A DNA stretch of 64,000 bases from assembly GCA_023213315.1 (NCBI GenBank), contig JAKCPI010003273.1, positions 1-64,000 of the forward strand. Reading direction: 5' to 3'. The notes under the pieces are model-generated. The model ran no database searches, was not told the origin of the DNA, and was given only the letters and a program-made list of their open reading frames with translations. The position numbers were made by a program, and so were the translations under genes. Each line of letters starts with the position of its first letter. The stretch's first letter is position 1. The DNA comes from Euborellia annulipes. Taxonomy: Eukaryota > Arthropoda > Insecta > Dermaptera > Anisolabididae. Positions 32,856 to 44,514 of this stretch are shown piece after piece.

Positions 32856-33125
32856 CAAGGGCGGATCCAGAGGTGTTTCTCGGGGGAGAGGGGGTAATCT
32901 GGTGTGACTGGTCGCACAGCACGCAATTTTTTCTTTATTTCGGTAATTTAAAGGCGCATTCTGTACTTGTTTGCCAGAATATAAATACAAATCAAACTTT
33001 TAAGTATTAGTTTTTAAGATTTTTCATTAAAAATAAATTTATTTTCGAAAAAAAGTTGTTTTTTTTTTAAATCTCGGGGGGGGGGGGGGTAATTACCGCC
33101 TTTACCCCCCTGTATCCGGCCCTTG
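32856..33125 (+). mobile_element. hAT-like MITE, CAAGGGCGGAT family
   Basis: The ends CAAGGGCGGATCC and GTATCCGGCCCTTG are flanked by ATATTAAT at 32848-32855 and 33126-33133. This uninterrupted copy shows the empty site for the element nested at 42730-43919. Confidence 0.85.
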
Positions 33126-33133
33126 ATATTAAT

Positions 33134-34480
33134 ATATATGTTCATCGGTATGATAAAATAAAAAAAAAAAAAGATTAAAACAATTATTTGAAAATGAACA
33201 GTAAATGAAAAAAAAAAGAGAAATTAGTGTTAAAAAAATTTATTGAAAATTGTAAAAAAATTATAATTAAATTTAATTATAAGAGCAACAAATTAAGAAC
33301 TTACTTCTTTCTTTCCCATTTTTTAAACACTTAGGGCATATTAAAGGGCAATAATTGCGTGTGATTAATTGAGTAGGGCACGTTACAATTTTATTTAATT
33401 CAAATTTATAATATTTTTTTTTATTTGTTATTAAACTCATGAAACAATGTTATTTTGTTGGCGAATGGAACGAACTCTACAGGATAAATTTTTAACTAGT
33501 CTAGTATTGCCATCTAGCCACATATCAGACAACTAAAAACTTATAAACATTCTTCCCATAGAGCTGTCCCCCCATGCCCTACACCAAGCCCCGAGGGCTT
33601 TTCTTCTTAATTATGAAAAGAAAATTATTATTATTCCATTCCAATTCAGTGCCTGCTTGAGGATTTGTTTACATTCATGGAATACACAAATGTAAAGAAT
33701 ACATAAATATTTCTCTACGTGAAGCTTCTCATAATTAAGAAAAGGCAGGCCGCAGGCGGGCCCGAGCCAGCTGGCGGGGGTCCAGGAAAGCGAAGCCTGC
33801 CGAAGACGGGATTCGCGGCTAGTTATCTCAAAACTTTTAAAAATCGTATTTTAAAATAATTTTTTCATCATGAAAATGATTTGTACAAAAATGGTCTCAA
33901 TCTTTTTGAAAGACAAATGATCAAATAGCAGAAACGGAACTAAAATTTCAATCTAACGATATGTGTGTGTGTGTGTGTATGTGTGTGTGTGTGTTACACA
34001 AGATTACATCTTCAAAATGGGTTATATGCCGTTTGCTATCACTGCTTATTATCTCCATCATACTTGCTATAAAAAATGACTCTATACTAAATAGCTATTG
34101 TTGGATGGTAAGGAGGGGAGGGGAAAGGGGGTAGAGGGGGGAGGAGGGGGTGTGGTATTAAATTGGACACATTCATAGAAATAGATAAATCAGAAGCCAT
34201 TAACTAAAAGTTAATAGAGTAATTATTTTAAGAAGTTGATGAGTTGCTCGAAATCGATCCTTATCCTAACTTTCAACATTATAGGCGTTAGAATAATATC
34301 CTTATGGATGCTTTATTTTAGCCGCTACGCCAGCCAAAGGTTTAAGTTGAGAGATATCGCAATAAATGATTTTAAACATCCATCCCGCCCCAGTAAAAAG
34401 AAAAAACAACCTTCCATGATAGTATTATTAATTATGAATAATAATTTAATATTTTCCACATTCATTTTAACTATCGAAGG
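33134..34480. other. Spacer with repeat fragments
   Basis: 33600-33730 is an inverted CTGTCACGCTCT-family fragment, followed by a GC-rich patch (33745-33825). A (GT)n run spans 33961-33993 and G runs 34110-34150. No exon is supported. Confidence 0.4.
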
Positions 34481-34489
34481 GAAATTTAC

Positions 34490-34880
34490 TCGTTACCTTC
34501 TGGTGATGTTAAGTGTTTATCTTTTGTTACCATGGCAACCATTTCCCCTATCTTTTCTATGGAGGACAAGAGTAAAGTGGTCTTCAGAAGATTTCAATGG
34601 CAAAATGGGAATATACATTTTAAAAAGCATCTAAAAAATAATTGATTTATGAATTTTAATCAAAATCGTTAGAGCGAATTTTGTGAAAATCGAATAAAAC
34701 TGAAAAACTACATCAGTAAAGTACTAGTACTCTTTAGTCGATTTTGTTCAAAAGCTTATTTTCACGCCCTAGAGGGGTGCCTAACTTAAATATAAAATTT
34801 CAACCTCCTACCTCAATTCCTTCATGCTTTAAATTGACAATATATTACATATATACATAGGTAAGAGAAAGTAAAAATTA
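34490..34880 (-). repeat. Palindromic-end element, internal and left-end part
   Basis: Reverse complement of the reference copy, from GTTACCATGGCAACC to the GTAAGAGAAAGTAAAA end. The CTGGTGTGAC tip is missing. Confidence 0.75.
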
Positions 34881-35160
34881 TCATAACTATTCCAATCCAC
34901 TGCCTGCTTGAGGATTTGTTTACATTCATAGAATATACAAATGGAAAGAATATATAAATATTTCTCTATGCGAAAAATCGTAACTTTAGGAATTAATAAC
35001 TCAAAAAGTTATAGGAATTTCGGGATGAAAATAATTTTCCTGTAATCCCTAGAAGGTCCTCTTTAAGAATAAAAAATTTCGTTTCAAAATTCCAACGGGA
35101 GGTTGCTTAAATAGAGAGTGACAGACGGACATTAGCGAATTATATAAATAGATTAGATAA
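34881..35160 (-). repeat. CTGTCACGCTCT repeat, inverted copy
   Basis: Begins with the complement of the GAATGTAAACAAATCC end and finishes at GAGAGTGACAGACGGACATT. Confidence 0.7.
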
Positions 35161-35335
35161 TTTTAATAAAAAAAAAAAAATTTTAATTGTAAACACAACA
35201 AAATAAAATTTGTAATCCAATTGTCATGGTCATTTATATAATTTTTAGCCTGAAGATGGAGTTGAAAAATCTTCGAAACTGTATACCTGTACAGGCAGTC
35301 GCAGATATAAATTCCATCTTAACAACCCAAAAGGT

Positions 35336-35614
35336 GCCCCCGAGTTTGGCGTAGTATGTAGCGCGCCTACCTCCTATACCAAACGTCGCGGGTTCGGACC
35401 CAGGCAGTCCGAAGATTTTATTTAAGCCATTTGGATACCAGATGGCTTAAATAGAAATGCCTGAACCCTAAATACATATATAAATTACAACGGTTATCGT
35501 ATAAAGTCTTAAATGGCCAGAGTTGCCGAAAAAGACTGTGTGAATGTGTGTGTGAGTGTGAGTGTGAATGAGAAAAAAGTGTGAATGTTTTAATAAAAAA
35601 AAAAAAAAAAAAAA
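35336..35614 (+). repeat. SINE A, full length with target duplication
   Basis: Exact duplication AACCCAAAAGGT (left end at 35335, right 35615-35626). Head CGAGTTTGGCGTAGTATG, B box GGTTCGGACCC, palindrome, tail module, GTGTGAGTGTGAGTG and a long A run. Inserted next to a decayed hammerhead-like core (CTGAAGATGGAGTTG at 35252). Confidence 0.85.
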
Positions 35615-35699
35615 AACCCAAAAGGTAACGAGTAAACTTGACTTCAAAATGAAATTGATCTTCTTGTACCATGAATGATTCAATTAAAAAATTTATAAT

Positions 35700-35771
35700 A
35701 TTTATTTAAAAACAATGAAATAATCACAAGTAGAAAATGTATGGATGGGACTTAATATTGTCTCTCACTGT
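35700..35771 (-). repeat. Half of a mariner-like MITE
   Basis: ACAATGAAATAATCACAAGT to TCTCACTGTA matches one arm of the complete element at 49893-50099. Confidence 0.7.
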
Positions 35772-35794
35772 ACAATCCAATTATCCAGTTAATA

Positions 35795-35925
35795 TACCGA
35801 TGACAACCAAGGGACCTTCCACATGCTGATTTTTCGTGGTCACCCACTCGCGCTTGGAAGTGTTTAATTGCAACGGACTGTTGCTCTACTCCGTGCTACT
35901 CCCAGGCCTCCCGGCTTTTATATAC
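35795..35925 (-). pseudogene. 5S-rRNA-derived SINE head (degenerate)
   Basis: On the minus strand, CAATTAAACACTTCCAAGCG then GAGTGGGTGACCACG follows the order of the 5S gene (GTTAAGCAACGTCGGGCGCG then GATGGGTGACC). Two relatives lie at 60665-60800 (-) and 53305-53395 (+). Too diverged for a functional 5S rRNA. Confidence 0.5.
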
Positions 35926-36195
35926 AGTATATAAAAGTAAACATCATTTGATTTATTTTTCTTAATTTTCTCTAGAAATAAATCATTTTTTTTTTTTTTT
36001 TCATATATAAACATGAGATATGTGTTTTATAATTTTTGAAATAAATATATTAATGAAAATATTAGTATGGTAAAATAATAAATAAACAAAATTGATAGTT
36101 TCGAAATTTAAAAAAAAAAAAAAAAAAGTTGATTTCTGAACTCAATAATTTAAGGTGCGCGTCTCGGGGTGCTGCTAATTTTGGAAGATTCCAGC

Positions 36196-37101
36196 CAGAG
36201 GCGTACCGAGGCAGTTGGGGGCCTGGGGCGGCACTAGATGAGGGGGCCTTATATATTGAATTTTTTTTTTTTTGTGGGGGGGGGGGGGTGCTCATCTTTA
36301 AATATCCCTCTCCTCCATACACAAAAATATTTTTAAAATACCGTATATCCCTGAACCCCAAGGGCCCCGGGGCCCCTCAAAGAGAAATTTTCATTAAATT
36401 TTGTTTTTACTTGAGCCCTGAGGGCCCCGGGGCCTCTCAAAGAGAAATTTTCATTAAATTTTGTTTTTACTTGAGCCCTGAGGGCCCCGGGGCCTCTCAA
36501 AGAGAAATTTTCATTTAATTTTGTTTTTACTTGAGCCCTGAGGGCCCCGGGGCCTCTCAAAGAGAAATTTTCATTTAATTTTGTTTTTACTTGAGCCCTG
36601 AGGGCCCCGGGGCCTCTCAAAGAGAAATTTTCATTTAATTTTGTTTTTACTTGAGCCCTGAGGGCCCCGGGGCCTCTCAAAGAGAAATTTTCATTTAATT
36701 TTGTTTTTACTTGAGCCCTGAGGGCCCCGGGGCCCCCTCAAAGAGAAATTTTCATTAAATTTTCTTTTTTTTTATCTAAATTTTTCCATTTTTACTTGAG
36801 ACATGAGGGCCCCGGGGCCTCTCAAAGAGAAATTTTCATTAAATTTTCTTTTTTTTTATCTAAATTTTCCCATTTTTACTTGAGCCCCAAGGGCCCCGGG
36901 GCCCCTCAAAGAGAAATTTTCATTAAATTTTCTTTTTTTTTATCTAAATTTTCCCATTTTTACTTGAGACCTGAGGGCCCCGGGGCCTTTCAAAGGGAAA
37001 TTTTCATTAAATTTTTTTTTTATAAATATATGGGGGCCTATGCCGGCTCGGGGCCTGGGGCGGACCGCCCCCCCTCGCCCCCCCCCCTCGGTACGCCACT
37101 G
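36196..37101 (+). mobile_element. hAT-like element with internal tandem array
   Basis: The ends CAGAGGCGTACCGAGG and CCTCGGTACGCCACTG are flanked by ATTCCAGC at 36188-36195 and 37102-37109. It holds the tandem repeat described separately and no transposase. The repeated open frames through it are a by-product of the array. Confidence 0.85.
36361..37005. repeat. Tandem array changing from 60-bp to 84-85-bp units
   Basis: Six nearly identical 60-bp units (starts 36361, 36421, 36481, 36541, 36601, 36661) are followed by units starting at 36721, 36806, 36890 and 36974. All carry AGGGCCCCGGGGCC and AAAGAGAAATTTTCATT. Diverged relatives occur at 55585-55750. Confidence 0.9.
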
Positions 37102-37461
37102 ATTCCAGCGTCCACAATTTTGAAGCTATCGACCTCAAATTTTTTTTAAATTAAAGCTATTTAAAATATCTACATCTTATAGAAGCTTTTTTTTTATTTT
37201 CGAAAAAATAAAATTTTTTTTTAGATTAATCGCATTAAATAAAAGATATTTTTAAAAAATTCGCTCTATATCTTATAGAAAATTAAATTATTAAACATTG
37301 TATTAAAAAATAATTAATTTTTTATCCTTAGTTAATTAGCTGGAATCTTTAAAATGAAATGAAATAAATCCCTTGTATCTCTATGGGGAAAACTAACGCC
37401 ATCTCTTGCCGCCTAGAGTAACTCGGTACTGAATCGACTTCTAACGGTTTTTCGAGAAAGG

Positions 37462-37662
37462 CGAAAAATAAAACAAAAATCTATTTTTTGTCGAAGTTTC
37501 GGAGTGCCGATCGCACTCTTCATCAGGACAAAAATGATGTCAAGTTGTCAGGTTATTTGACATGGTAGTGTAGCAACGTTTTAACCAATTTATATTTACT
37601 TGAAGATTCTAGTATTTCGAGGTCGAAACGTCGATAAAAAATAGATTTTTGTTTTATTTTTC
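37462..37662. repeat. Hammerhead-bearing inverted-repeat element 5
   Basis: The arms GCGAAAAATAAAACAAAAAT and complement pair over about 40 bp. The left arm has a well-formed antisense hammerhead. The right arm copy has an insertion in CTGA (CTTGAAGA). TTGGCTGC follows at 37666. Confidence 0.75.
37484..37535 (-). ncRNA. Type I hammerhead motif, stem III variant
   Basis: Minus strand: stem I TTTTTGTC/GACAAAAA (8 bp), CTGATGA (37520-37526), stem II GAGTGC/GCACTC, and GAAACTTC (37493-37500). The ACGT palindrome is ACTT here, so dimer pairing would be weaker. Confidence 0.65.
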
Positions 37663-37684
37663 ACATTGGCTGCCCTTGTACTGC

Positions 37685-37915
37685 ATCCTCAAAGAATACA
37701 TAAATATTTCTCTATACATTTCCTATGAGGAAAATTGTAACTTTAGGAATTAATAACTTAAAAAGTTAAAGGAATATCGGGATGCAAATAATTTTCCTGT
37801 AATCTCTAGAAGGTCCTCTTTATGAAATATAAAATTTCATTTCCAAATTTTAACGAGAAGTTACCTAAATAGAGCGTGACAGACAAACAGACAGACAGAC
37901 GGACATTAGCGAATT
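37685..37915 (-). repeat. CTGTCACGCTCT repeat, inverted copy
   Basis: Runs from AAGAATACATAAATATTTCT to TAGAGCGTGACAGACAAACA. Directly follows the hammerhead element. Confidence 0.7.
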
Positions 37916-38790
37916 TTTTTTTTTTAATCATTAAATGAATGATTAATTTTAGAAAAGAAAATATAATTTTTTTTTTTTATTGATAAAATCAGAATTTTGA
38001 AATAAAAATCATAGAAAGCAAGCTAGGCCACCAATGACGTGACAAATGATATTCAAATTCAGGTTTATTTTTTGATAATTGGGAGAGAAAAAATAATGAT
38101 AATTAATTAATGATTTGTTGATAAATTAATGAGCTGTCTAAAATCAAAAACAGGTTCCGATAGGATTTTTTTTTTTAATCGGAATAATAGGTAATCTATT
38201 CCAAGATTATTTTTTTTTTTTGAGAAGAGCGACCACCGTACATATACTGTCATTGCTAATCAATGCAACCATTATTCGGATTTCTTTTTTTTAATTTTGA
38301 AACGTTAATTGCATATACTACTTCTGATTAAATAAAATGCAAATTACAAGCAACTTGTTTAAGAAACAATTAATTTCCTGTTAAATTTGAATAAATTATA
38401 AAAGGCTGTTTTTTTTTTTAATATAAAATAAAATTTATTATCTATTATCTTGGGAGATATATATTAGTCTAAAGAATGAATAAATCAGGTATCGGTTTGT
38501 AACCAATTGGGGACTTGTAAATCATCATGATAAAGGTTAATTACAAGCCTTTTTTTTTTTTTTTTTTTGATCGAGATGCGCTTTCCAGATATTGTCGAAA
38601 AGTAGCCAGTTGGTCGGTAGCACTAAAGAGAGAGACCATTATCACTTTAGGCGGGTTAATGAAGAGGAAATCTGAACACATAAATCTTCTGTTCGAACCA
38701 ATTTACGCTTGGGGGATTAAGAAGAAGAAAAAAAAAAAATTAAATTTATTTAATTCAGGTAAGGGAGTGGGGGACTTTTTTGATAGATGA
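37916..38790. other. AT-rich spacer with T runs
   Basis: A moderately balanced patch (38565-38720) precedes the LINE remnant and could be more of it, but I could not read a domain there. Confidence 0.3.
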
Positions 38791-39150
38791 TGATTTACAA
38801 ACGTTTGAACCATCCACTGGGATGGAGGGCAACGAAGAAGCAGATAAGCTTGCAAAAAGGGGAGCAGAAACAACACCTTTTAGCGGAATTAGGATGAACA
38901 CCAACTCTGAATTCAAAAGAAAAGAACGAAAGAGAACGGCTATCGGAAACTGAGAGCAATCCAAAGAACTTCTCGGGACATTTGAACTGCGAATTGCCTA
39001 AAACTTAGTAAGAACAAGTTGAGAATACTGACGGGTTTCTTAACAGAGAAGAAGAATATGGGAAGCTGTCATCGAAGGAGCTTCCATCCTTAGAACCGCG
39101 CCAGATCCTCAGCTTTTTGGAAGCCACCGGTCTGGAAAAGATACTCTGAA
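38791..39150 (+). pseudogene. Decayed LINE 3' end: RNase H motif and C-terminal tail
   Basis: A frame reads GMEGNEEADKLAKRGAETTP (from about 38809), the GHxGNExADxLAK motif of retrotransposon RNase H, and stops at about 38952. Another frame gives ELPSLEPRQILSFLEATGLE and a stop near 39148, a typical C-terminal tail of Jockey/R1-type LINEs. The frames are broken, so this is a relic of a family different from the 17.9-kb LINE. Confidence 0.75.
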
Positions 39151-39381
39151 CGGGGAATTGCACCGTAGGACAGGGGCGGGCAAAAGCCGGCCCGTGGTCC
39201 GTTGAAAAATCTCTTTTATGCAATTTTGTTGAAATCAGCAGTATTAGTGTGCGTAGTGTACATATAAATAATGAAATATATAAATAATAGCGAGTATTAT
39301 AATTTCGAACAGCCGTAACCATATCCCTACTTTTATGTATGCAACATATTAGGTCTGTTCGATTATAAATAAAATTTAATT

Positions 39382-39439
39382 GCAAGCTCTGATGATGGTC
39401 ATAACCAAGACCGAAACATCGGATCATCCTCAGCTTGCG
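39382..39439 (+). ncRNA. Hammerhead motif, first of a direct pair
   Basis: GCAAGCT precedes CTGATGA (39389-39395). Stem II is GGTC/GACC, then GAAACATC (39413-39420). AGCTTGC at 39432-39438 can pair with GCAAGCT, leaving 11 unpaired bases. A second, diverged motif in the same orientation (CTCAAGATGG...GAAACGTT, to 39492) follows 70 bases on, the only direct pair in the window. Confidence 0.55.
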
Positions 39440-39909
39440 GGCTGTCAATATAGGCAAACTCTCAAGATGGCTTTAACCAAGACCGAAACGTTAGCGTAGA
39501 GAGCCTAATAAATGAAATTAACGATTTTAACGATTATCCAATTATAAAATTTACATCTTGTAATAAATTTAGTAGGAGTAAGTTAATGAAAATCTTCAAA
39601 ATTCACGTTTTTTAACATTATAAGTGGAATTTTTCCATGAAATTAAATGATAATCGCAGAATTGAGAATATCAATAGAAAGCTTAGTAAAAAGGAAAAGT
39701 TTTATAAAATCTGCCAAACTCGGGCTTAAAAAATATTTATGTAAGAGAAAAATAAAACTTCAAAATTTAACGATTTAAATTTTTTTTTATTTTTAATGTC
39801 GACCATTGTAACCGTATTCAAAATAGGGATAAAATCTTTTCTCGAATGAAAATTTAATGAGCTTTCCAACATTGTTTTCAAAATTTGCTAAACGGGCAAT
39901 AGTTTAGGA

Positions 39910-40817
39910 CAGTGGTTCCCAACCTTTTTTGACCCATCGCCCCTTTCTGGAGGTTGACTAACACCTATCGCCCCCCCCCCCCCTTTACATTTTCAATGTA
40001 GGGCCTATGCCTAATTTTGAAGTAAAGTGTAAATAATAAAGCAGTTTTATTATTTTAAACAATTTTATTACCGTAGGCCTATATACAGGGCCGCAGACAG
40101 ACTTGACAAGCCCCGGGTCTACTTAGTAATACGCCCCCCCCCAAAAAAAAAAAAACTAAAGTTTTTTTTTACTATGTAAAAGGCTATTGTGGCCTTCATG
40201 CCAACACTTTTTTACACAGTTTTTGACACAACTTTTGAAATAGTTATATATAGCTTACAATATTTATTTAAATAAAGTTATTTAAATAAAGTTATATAAA
40301 ACCCTTTTAAAGTTATATAAAATTTTTTCAAAATTTCCTAAACAAAGAGTTACAAAGTTTTAATTTATCGAGGCCAGATCTGGACAGAGGATTACCGGGG
40401 GAATCTGGGGGTATGGAAAATTTTTTGAAAATTAGCCACTGAAATCTGCGTTTTTAGCTATCCTGAGTCATGAAAAAGATCAAACTTGCTTTGAGCTTAA
40501 AGGGCCCGGGCCCCCTGAAGAAAAAAAATTCAAGAAAATGATTTTTTTTAATTGAATTTTAAGATTTGAGCTAAAAGTGACTTTTCAAATCTAGATTAGA
40601 ATTATCTTAAGACTATTTTATTTTTATGATAATATTTTGTCCTCTTATATCCTGACCATCCTGTAAATAGGAGATTTTTCTCTTTGATTTTTATTTTTTT
40701 TAATTTTAGTAAACTAATAATTTTTCTCTCTTTGAATACTCATCGCCCCCCCAATCGCCCCCCGCTTATTTATCGCCCCCCTGAAAACCCAAATCGCCCC
40801 CAGGTTGGGAACCACTG
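39910..40817 (+). mobile_element. hAT-like element, CAGTGGTTCCCAACCT family
   Basis: The TIRs CAGTGGTTCCCAACCT and AGGTTGGGAACCACTG are perfect complements, flanked by GTTTAGGA at 39902-39909 and 40818-40825. The end sequence is a classic hAT MITE type found widely in animals. The inside contains ATCGCCCC words and probably another nested fragment (40090-40520). No transposase. Confidence 0.92.
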
Positions 40818-40825
40818 GTTTAGGA

Positions 40826-42029
40826 AATATCACCGTATTAAAAAAAAAATCGTCTCTTTCGGAAAAAACACAAATATTGTGATAACGGCCAAATGGTTGA
40901 GAATTGTGTGGCCCTTGAACTTATCCTCCGATTCTTATGCTACACCCCTAGCATAAGAAAATAAGATCCCGTGGGCTAATTAGGATAGAATAAAGTCCTG
41001 CGCCTTGAATTTTGATTCCAAAGAGAGATGGATTAAATTGTTTCATCTGACAAAGTTCCTCAGCATAAGAAATCTGTTCATATTTTTTAAATTTTCATTT
41101 CATAATTATTCGTCAATCGTATATATCAGTTCGATTATATAAAATTAAGAGATGAGAGTGTGACTATTTGGCTAAAAAAGAATAGGCTTTTAAGGCGACT
41201 CTTTTTGACAAATTTTTTGCTTATTAAACAACCTTTTGTTCAACATTTTTATGGTTTTTTTAAGCAATTTTTTTCTTATATACATACGGGTACATACATT
41301 TTCCCTTTTCATTTTTATATATAGAGATTATTTTAACGGTTAATTATTCATGAACTTAAGATTTTTTGTGAATCATATCCTTTCCGGGACTCTCCCGGTA
41401 CACAGACAAAAAATTTACGCCGATATTTTAGAATTAAAATGTAAATAAATAAAAAAATTGTAAACATGGGTAAATTTTTTTTTTTTTTTTTATATTTATA
41501 TTTTGTTACCATGGCAACTATTTCTCCTAATTTTTATTTTTTTCTTATTTTAACGGTTAATTACTCATTAACTTATTGTTATTTGTAAACAAAACCTGTC
41601 CGGGACTCTCACAAACATACACAAAAATTTCATCATAATTGGTTCAGTGTTTAGGAGGAGTTAGTCACATACACGTACAGAAGAATTATATACTGTATAT
41701 ATATAGAGAATAACCTCTTTTAACCTCTCATTTTTTTGACAGTTGTATGGATATTTTGAAGCGCCACGAGTTACGTCATCATCATAAACAGATCACGTGA
41801 CTTTTTTTTACAATTATAGGGTCATGTGACACATCGATTCAAATCTATTTTTTTCATTTCAAATCGAAAGAAATGTCTCATAACGATCAGGCATCAAATA
41901 AAATGTTTAAGAAAATCCACAGTGGGGCGCTCTGCCCCTTTGAAATTTACTACTGTAAATTCTTTTCTACTTTTTGGCGTATAAAAAAATTTTAAATAGG
42001 CCTATAAATTTACATTTCCCAAAAAATAA
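40826..42029. other. AT-rich spacer with old repeat fragments
   Basis: CCGGGACTCTCCCGGTACAC (41386) and GTCCGGGACTCTCACAAACA (41600), followed by AATTGGTTCAGTGTTTAGGAG, look like old transposon ends in two partial copies. No exon. Confidence 0.4.
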
Positions 42030-42330
42030 AGGCGCATCTCCGTGTGATCACCTTGTATACGCTATTTCTGTCGAACAATTCAAATAGTAAGTTGAAGAAG
42101 AGCCTCCCGTGACTCATCAAGAGATTAAATTACGAATGTGAATGGGGCCGAGAGCGTGTTTGATCAATTGCATTAGCATTCCAATCTATTCAGATTAACT
42201 CTGCCTTTGGCAGACAGAAATGGATGATCCTCTGATGCATATCAATAATTAATTCAATAGTAATTAATAATCAAATGTGATATTAACATTCATTTTAAGA
42301 ATGAATTCATCAAAATTTCAAAAAAAAAAA
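42030..42330. other. Unique stretch, possible conserved non-coding DNA
   Basis: Higher complexity than its surroundings, with TAATTAATT and CAATTAATT clusters of the homeodomain-site type (42240-42275) and no match to repeat families seen here. No open frame. The regulatory role is only inferred. Confidence 0.35.
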
Positions 42331-42729
42331 CGAATGAATGAATGAATGACCTTGGAGCATGAAAATTTTTTTGTCAAAAAAAAAAAAATCAATCATCAAG
42401 TTTTTAACTTATTACTATAATTATATAAAATAATTAAAATGTTTTTAGAATTAATGATTACTGAAATGGAAATAAATATCCACTCTGATTAGCAGTAAGT
42501 TTAAATTTAACATGGAAATTTATCATATTTAGGGCAATATTTTATAAAAATATGTAGACTATAACTGGCTGAATTTTTAATAAGACAGTCGAAATATTAT
42601 TTTTTTTTTTTAATCTTAATGTATTTCTATAGATATTAAAAAAAAAAAAAACTTTGGTGTGACTACACACAGCACACAACTTTTAACTTTTTCTTAGCTA
42701 TATATGTGCCCATAATTATGAAAGTGGTC

Positions 42730-43919
42730 CAAGGGTGGATCCAGAGGTGTTTCTCGGGGGGAGGGGGAAGTAATCTGGTGTGACTGGTCGCACAGCACAC
42801 AATTTTTTCTTAATTTCGGTAATTTAAAGGCGTATTCTGTACTTGTTTGCCAGAATATAAATACAAATCAAATTTTTAAGTATTAATATTTAAAATTTTA
42901 CATTAAAAAAATTAGGTGTTGGCGTGTCTTCTACACAGCCGGTGGTTTTTTAACGTGACAACGTCTTTTGCTTGGACTTCAAAAAAAATTTTTTCTCTTA
43001 CCTATATTGAAATATAAAGAGAGAAAGTATTGTTTTTTTTTTACTAGTAGTTTGTTTTCATAAATAAACATGTTCAAACATTTTATTGAGACAATATATG
43101 ACAGAGGTGGCTTTTTTTATCCATTAAGGGCGACTTATGCTTAAAAATGAGGTTTTTCGAGAAAAAAACTAATTTTGGAGTTAATCACTCGGGATTTTTT
43201 TATTTATTCTATTAGAGGTTATCTTTCTGCACCAAATGACATCTCATTTAGTCTGATCTGATTAGCCGTTCGGAATCTACAGGCGTTTAAAATTTCGAAA
43301 AACGAAATCCCGCCGAGGGCTCTCATGCGGTAAAATGACGTCATATCAAAAAAATGAAAAAATTACCTCTGGGCATTGGACCACTCTTTCTAAAACTATA
43401 TTTAGATTTAATGTAGCTTTTATGGTCAAGTAGCTAGGCGTTACATAAATAGGGCTATTTTTCGATATTTTTTTGCCTAAAAAATGAGGGTTTTCGAGAA
43501 AAAACTAATTTTGGAGTTAATTACTCGGGATTTTTTTATTTATCCTATTAGAGGTTTTCTTTCTGCACCAAATGACATCCCATTTAGTCTGATCTGATTA
43601 GCCGTTCGGAATCTTCAGGGGTTTATACTTCAAATTAGAATTTACCGCAGCTCGGTAAAATAAATGATAGGAAAAAATAAATGGTGAAATCTTTAGCTGA
43701 AAACTCATTCTTTCTAACCATATATTTCCCATAATTGTACCTCTTAAGACAGAGGAGATTCAAGCTGATAAACTTTTTCGTGCATGCCCCTCTAACATGA
43801 TTTGTAAGACGTTGTCACGTCAAAATAAATTTTTTTGCGAAAAAAGTTTTTTTTTTAATCTCGGGGGGGGGGGAGGGGGTAATTACCCCCTTTACCCCCC
43901 CTCCTTGTATCCGCCTTTG
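42730..43919 (+). mobile_element. hAT-like MITE, CAAGGGTGGAT family, interrupted
   Basis: The ends CAAGGGTGGATCC and TATCCGCCTTTG are flanked by AAGTGGTC at 42722-42729 and 43920-43927. Comparison with the uninterrupted copy at 32856-33125 shows an insertion between about 42913 and 43822. Confidence 0.85.
42914..43822. mobile_element. Nested element with 15-bp inverted repeats
   Basis: ACGTGACAACGTCTT (42953-42967) and its exact complement (43806-43820) lie near the ends. The interior holds an old TTTCTCTTACC hairpin and two direct repeats of about 165 bp (43141-43310, 43477-43640). No transposase frame; superfamily unknown. Confidence 0.65.
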
Positions 43920-44232
43920 AAGTGGTCTAAGTCAGATATTTCTTGTTTCGAGTTATTAAGTGAATTGCATTTGAATAAATTAAAAAATATTTTTACATTA
44001 TGCCTTATTTTATTTTATTTTTTTTATTTTTTTTATTATTAGTCTTGATTAATCGAAATTTATTATGAATATAAAATTTTGTGGAATTTCGGACGAATTT
44101 TTTAATGTTCGATATGTTTGACTTAGACCATTATCATAATTAGTTTGAATATCCTAGAAATGACTTACAAGGGGGGGTGCATGGCCTTCATGTCACCAAT
44201 TTGAACGAAAATTTTTTATGTGATTTTTTTTT

Positions 44233-44400
44233 TAAACACTCCCACTTTTTTCCCATTCACACTCACATTCACACAGTCTTTTCGGCAACTTAGGCCATTT
44301 GGTATCCAAATGGCTTAAATAAAATCATCAGACTGCCTGAACCGAACCCTCGACCTTTGGTATCAAGACAGACGTACTACCAACTACGACAAGCCCGAGG
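44233..44400 (-). repeat. SINE A copy with internal deletion
   Basis: Tail complement (CACACAGTCTTTTCGGCAAC), then directly the palindrome half GGTATCCAAATGGCTTAAAT and the head. The stretch between the tail and the first palindrome arm is missing. Confidence 0.75.
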
Positions 44401-44514
44401 GCAAAAACAAATTCCGTTGAAGCGAGAGAATGCGGCAAAGGGAAGTTGGTCAAACAGAGTGTGACAGACAGACACTCAGCTATTATATACACTGAATTTA
44501 GATTTTAAGATTTT

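Noticed and set aside
36129..37149. Open frames repeating EGPGASQREIFIKF on both strands
   Set aside because: They come from the 60-bp tandem array, whose unit length is a multiple of three; no start, splice or host-gene context.
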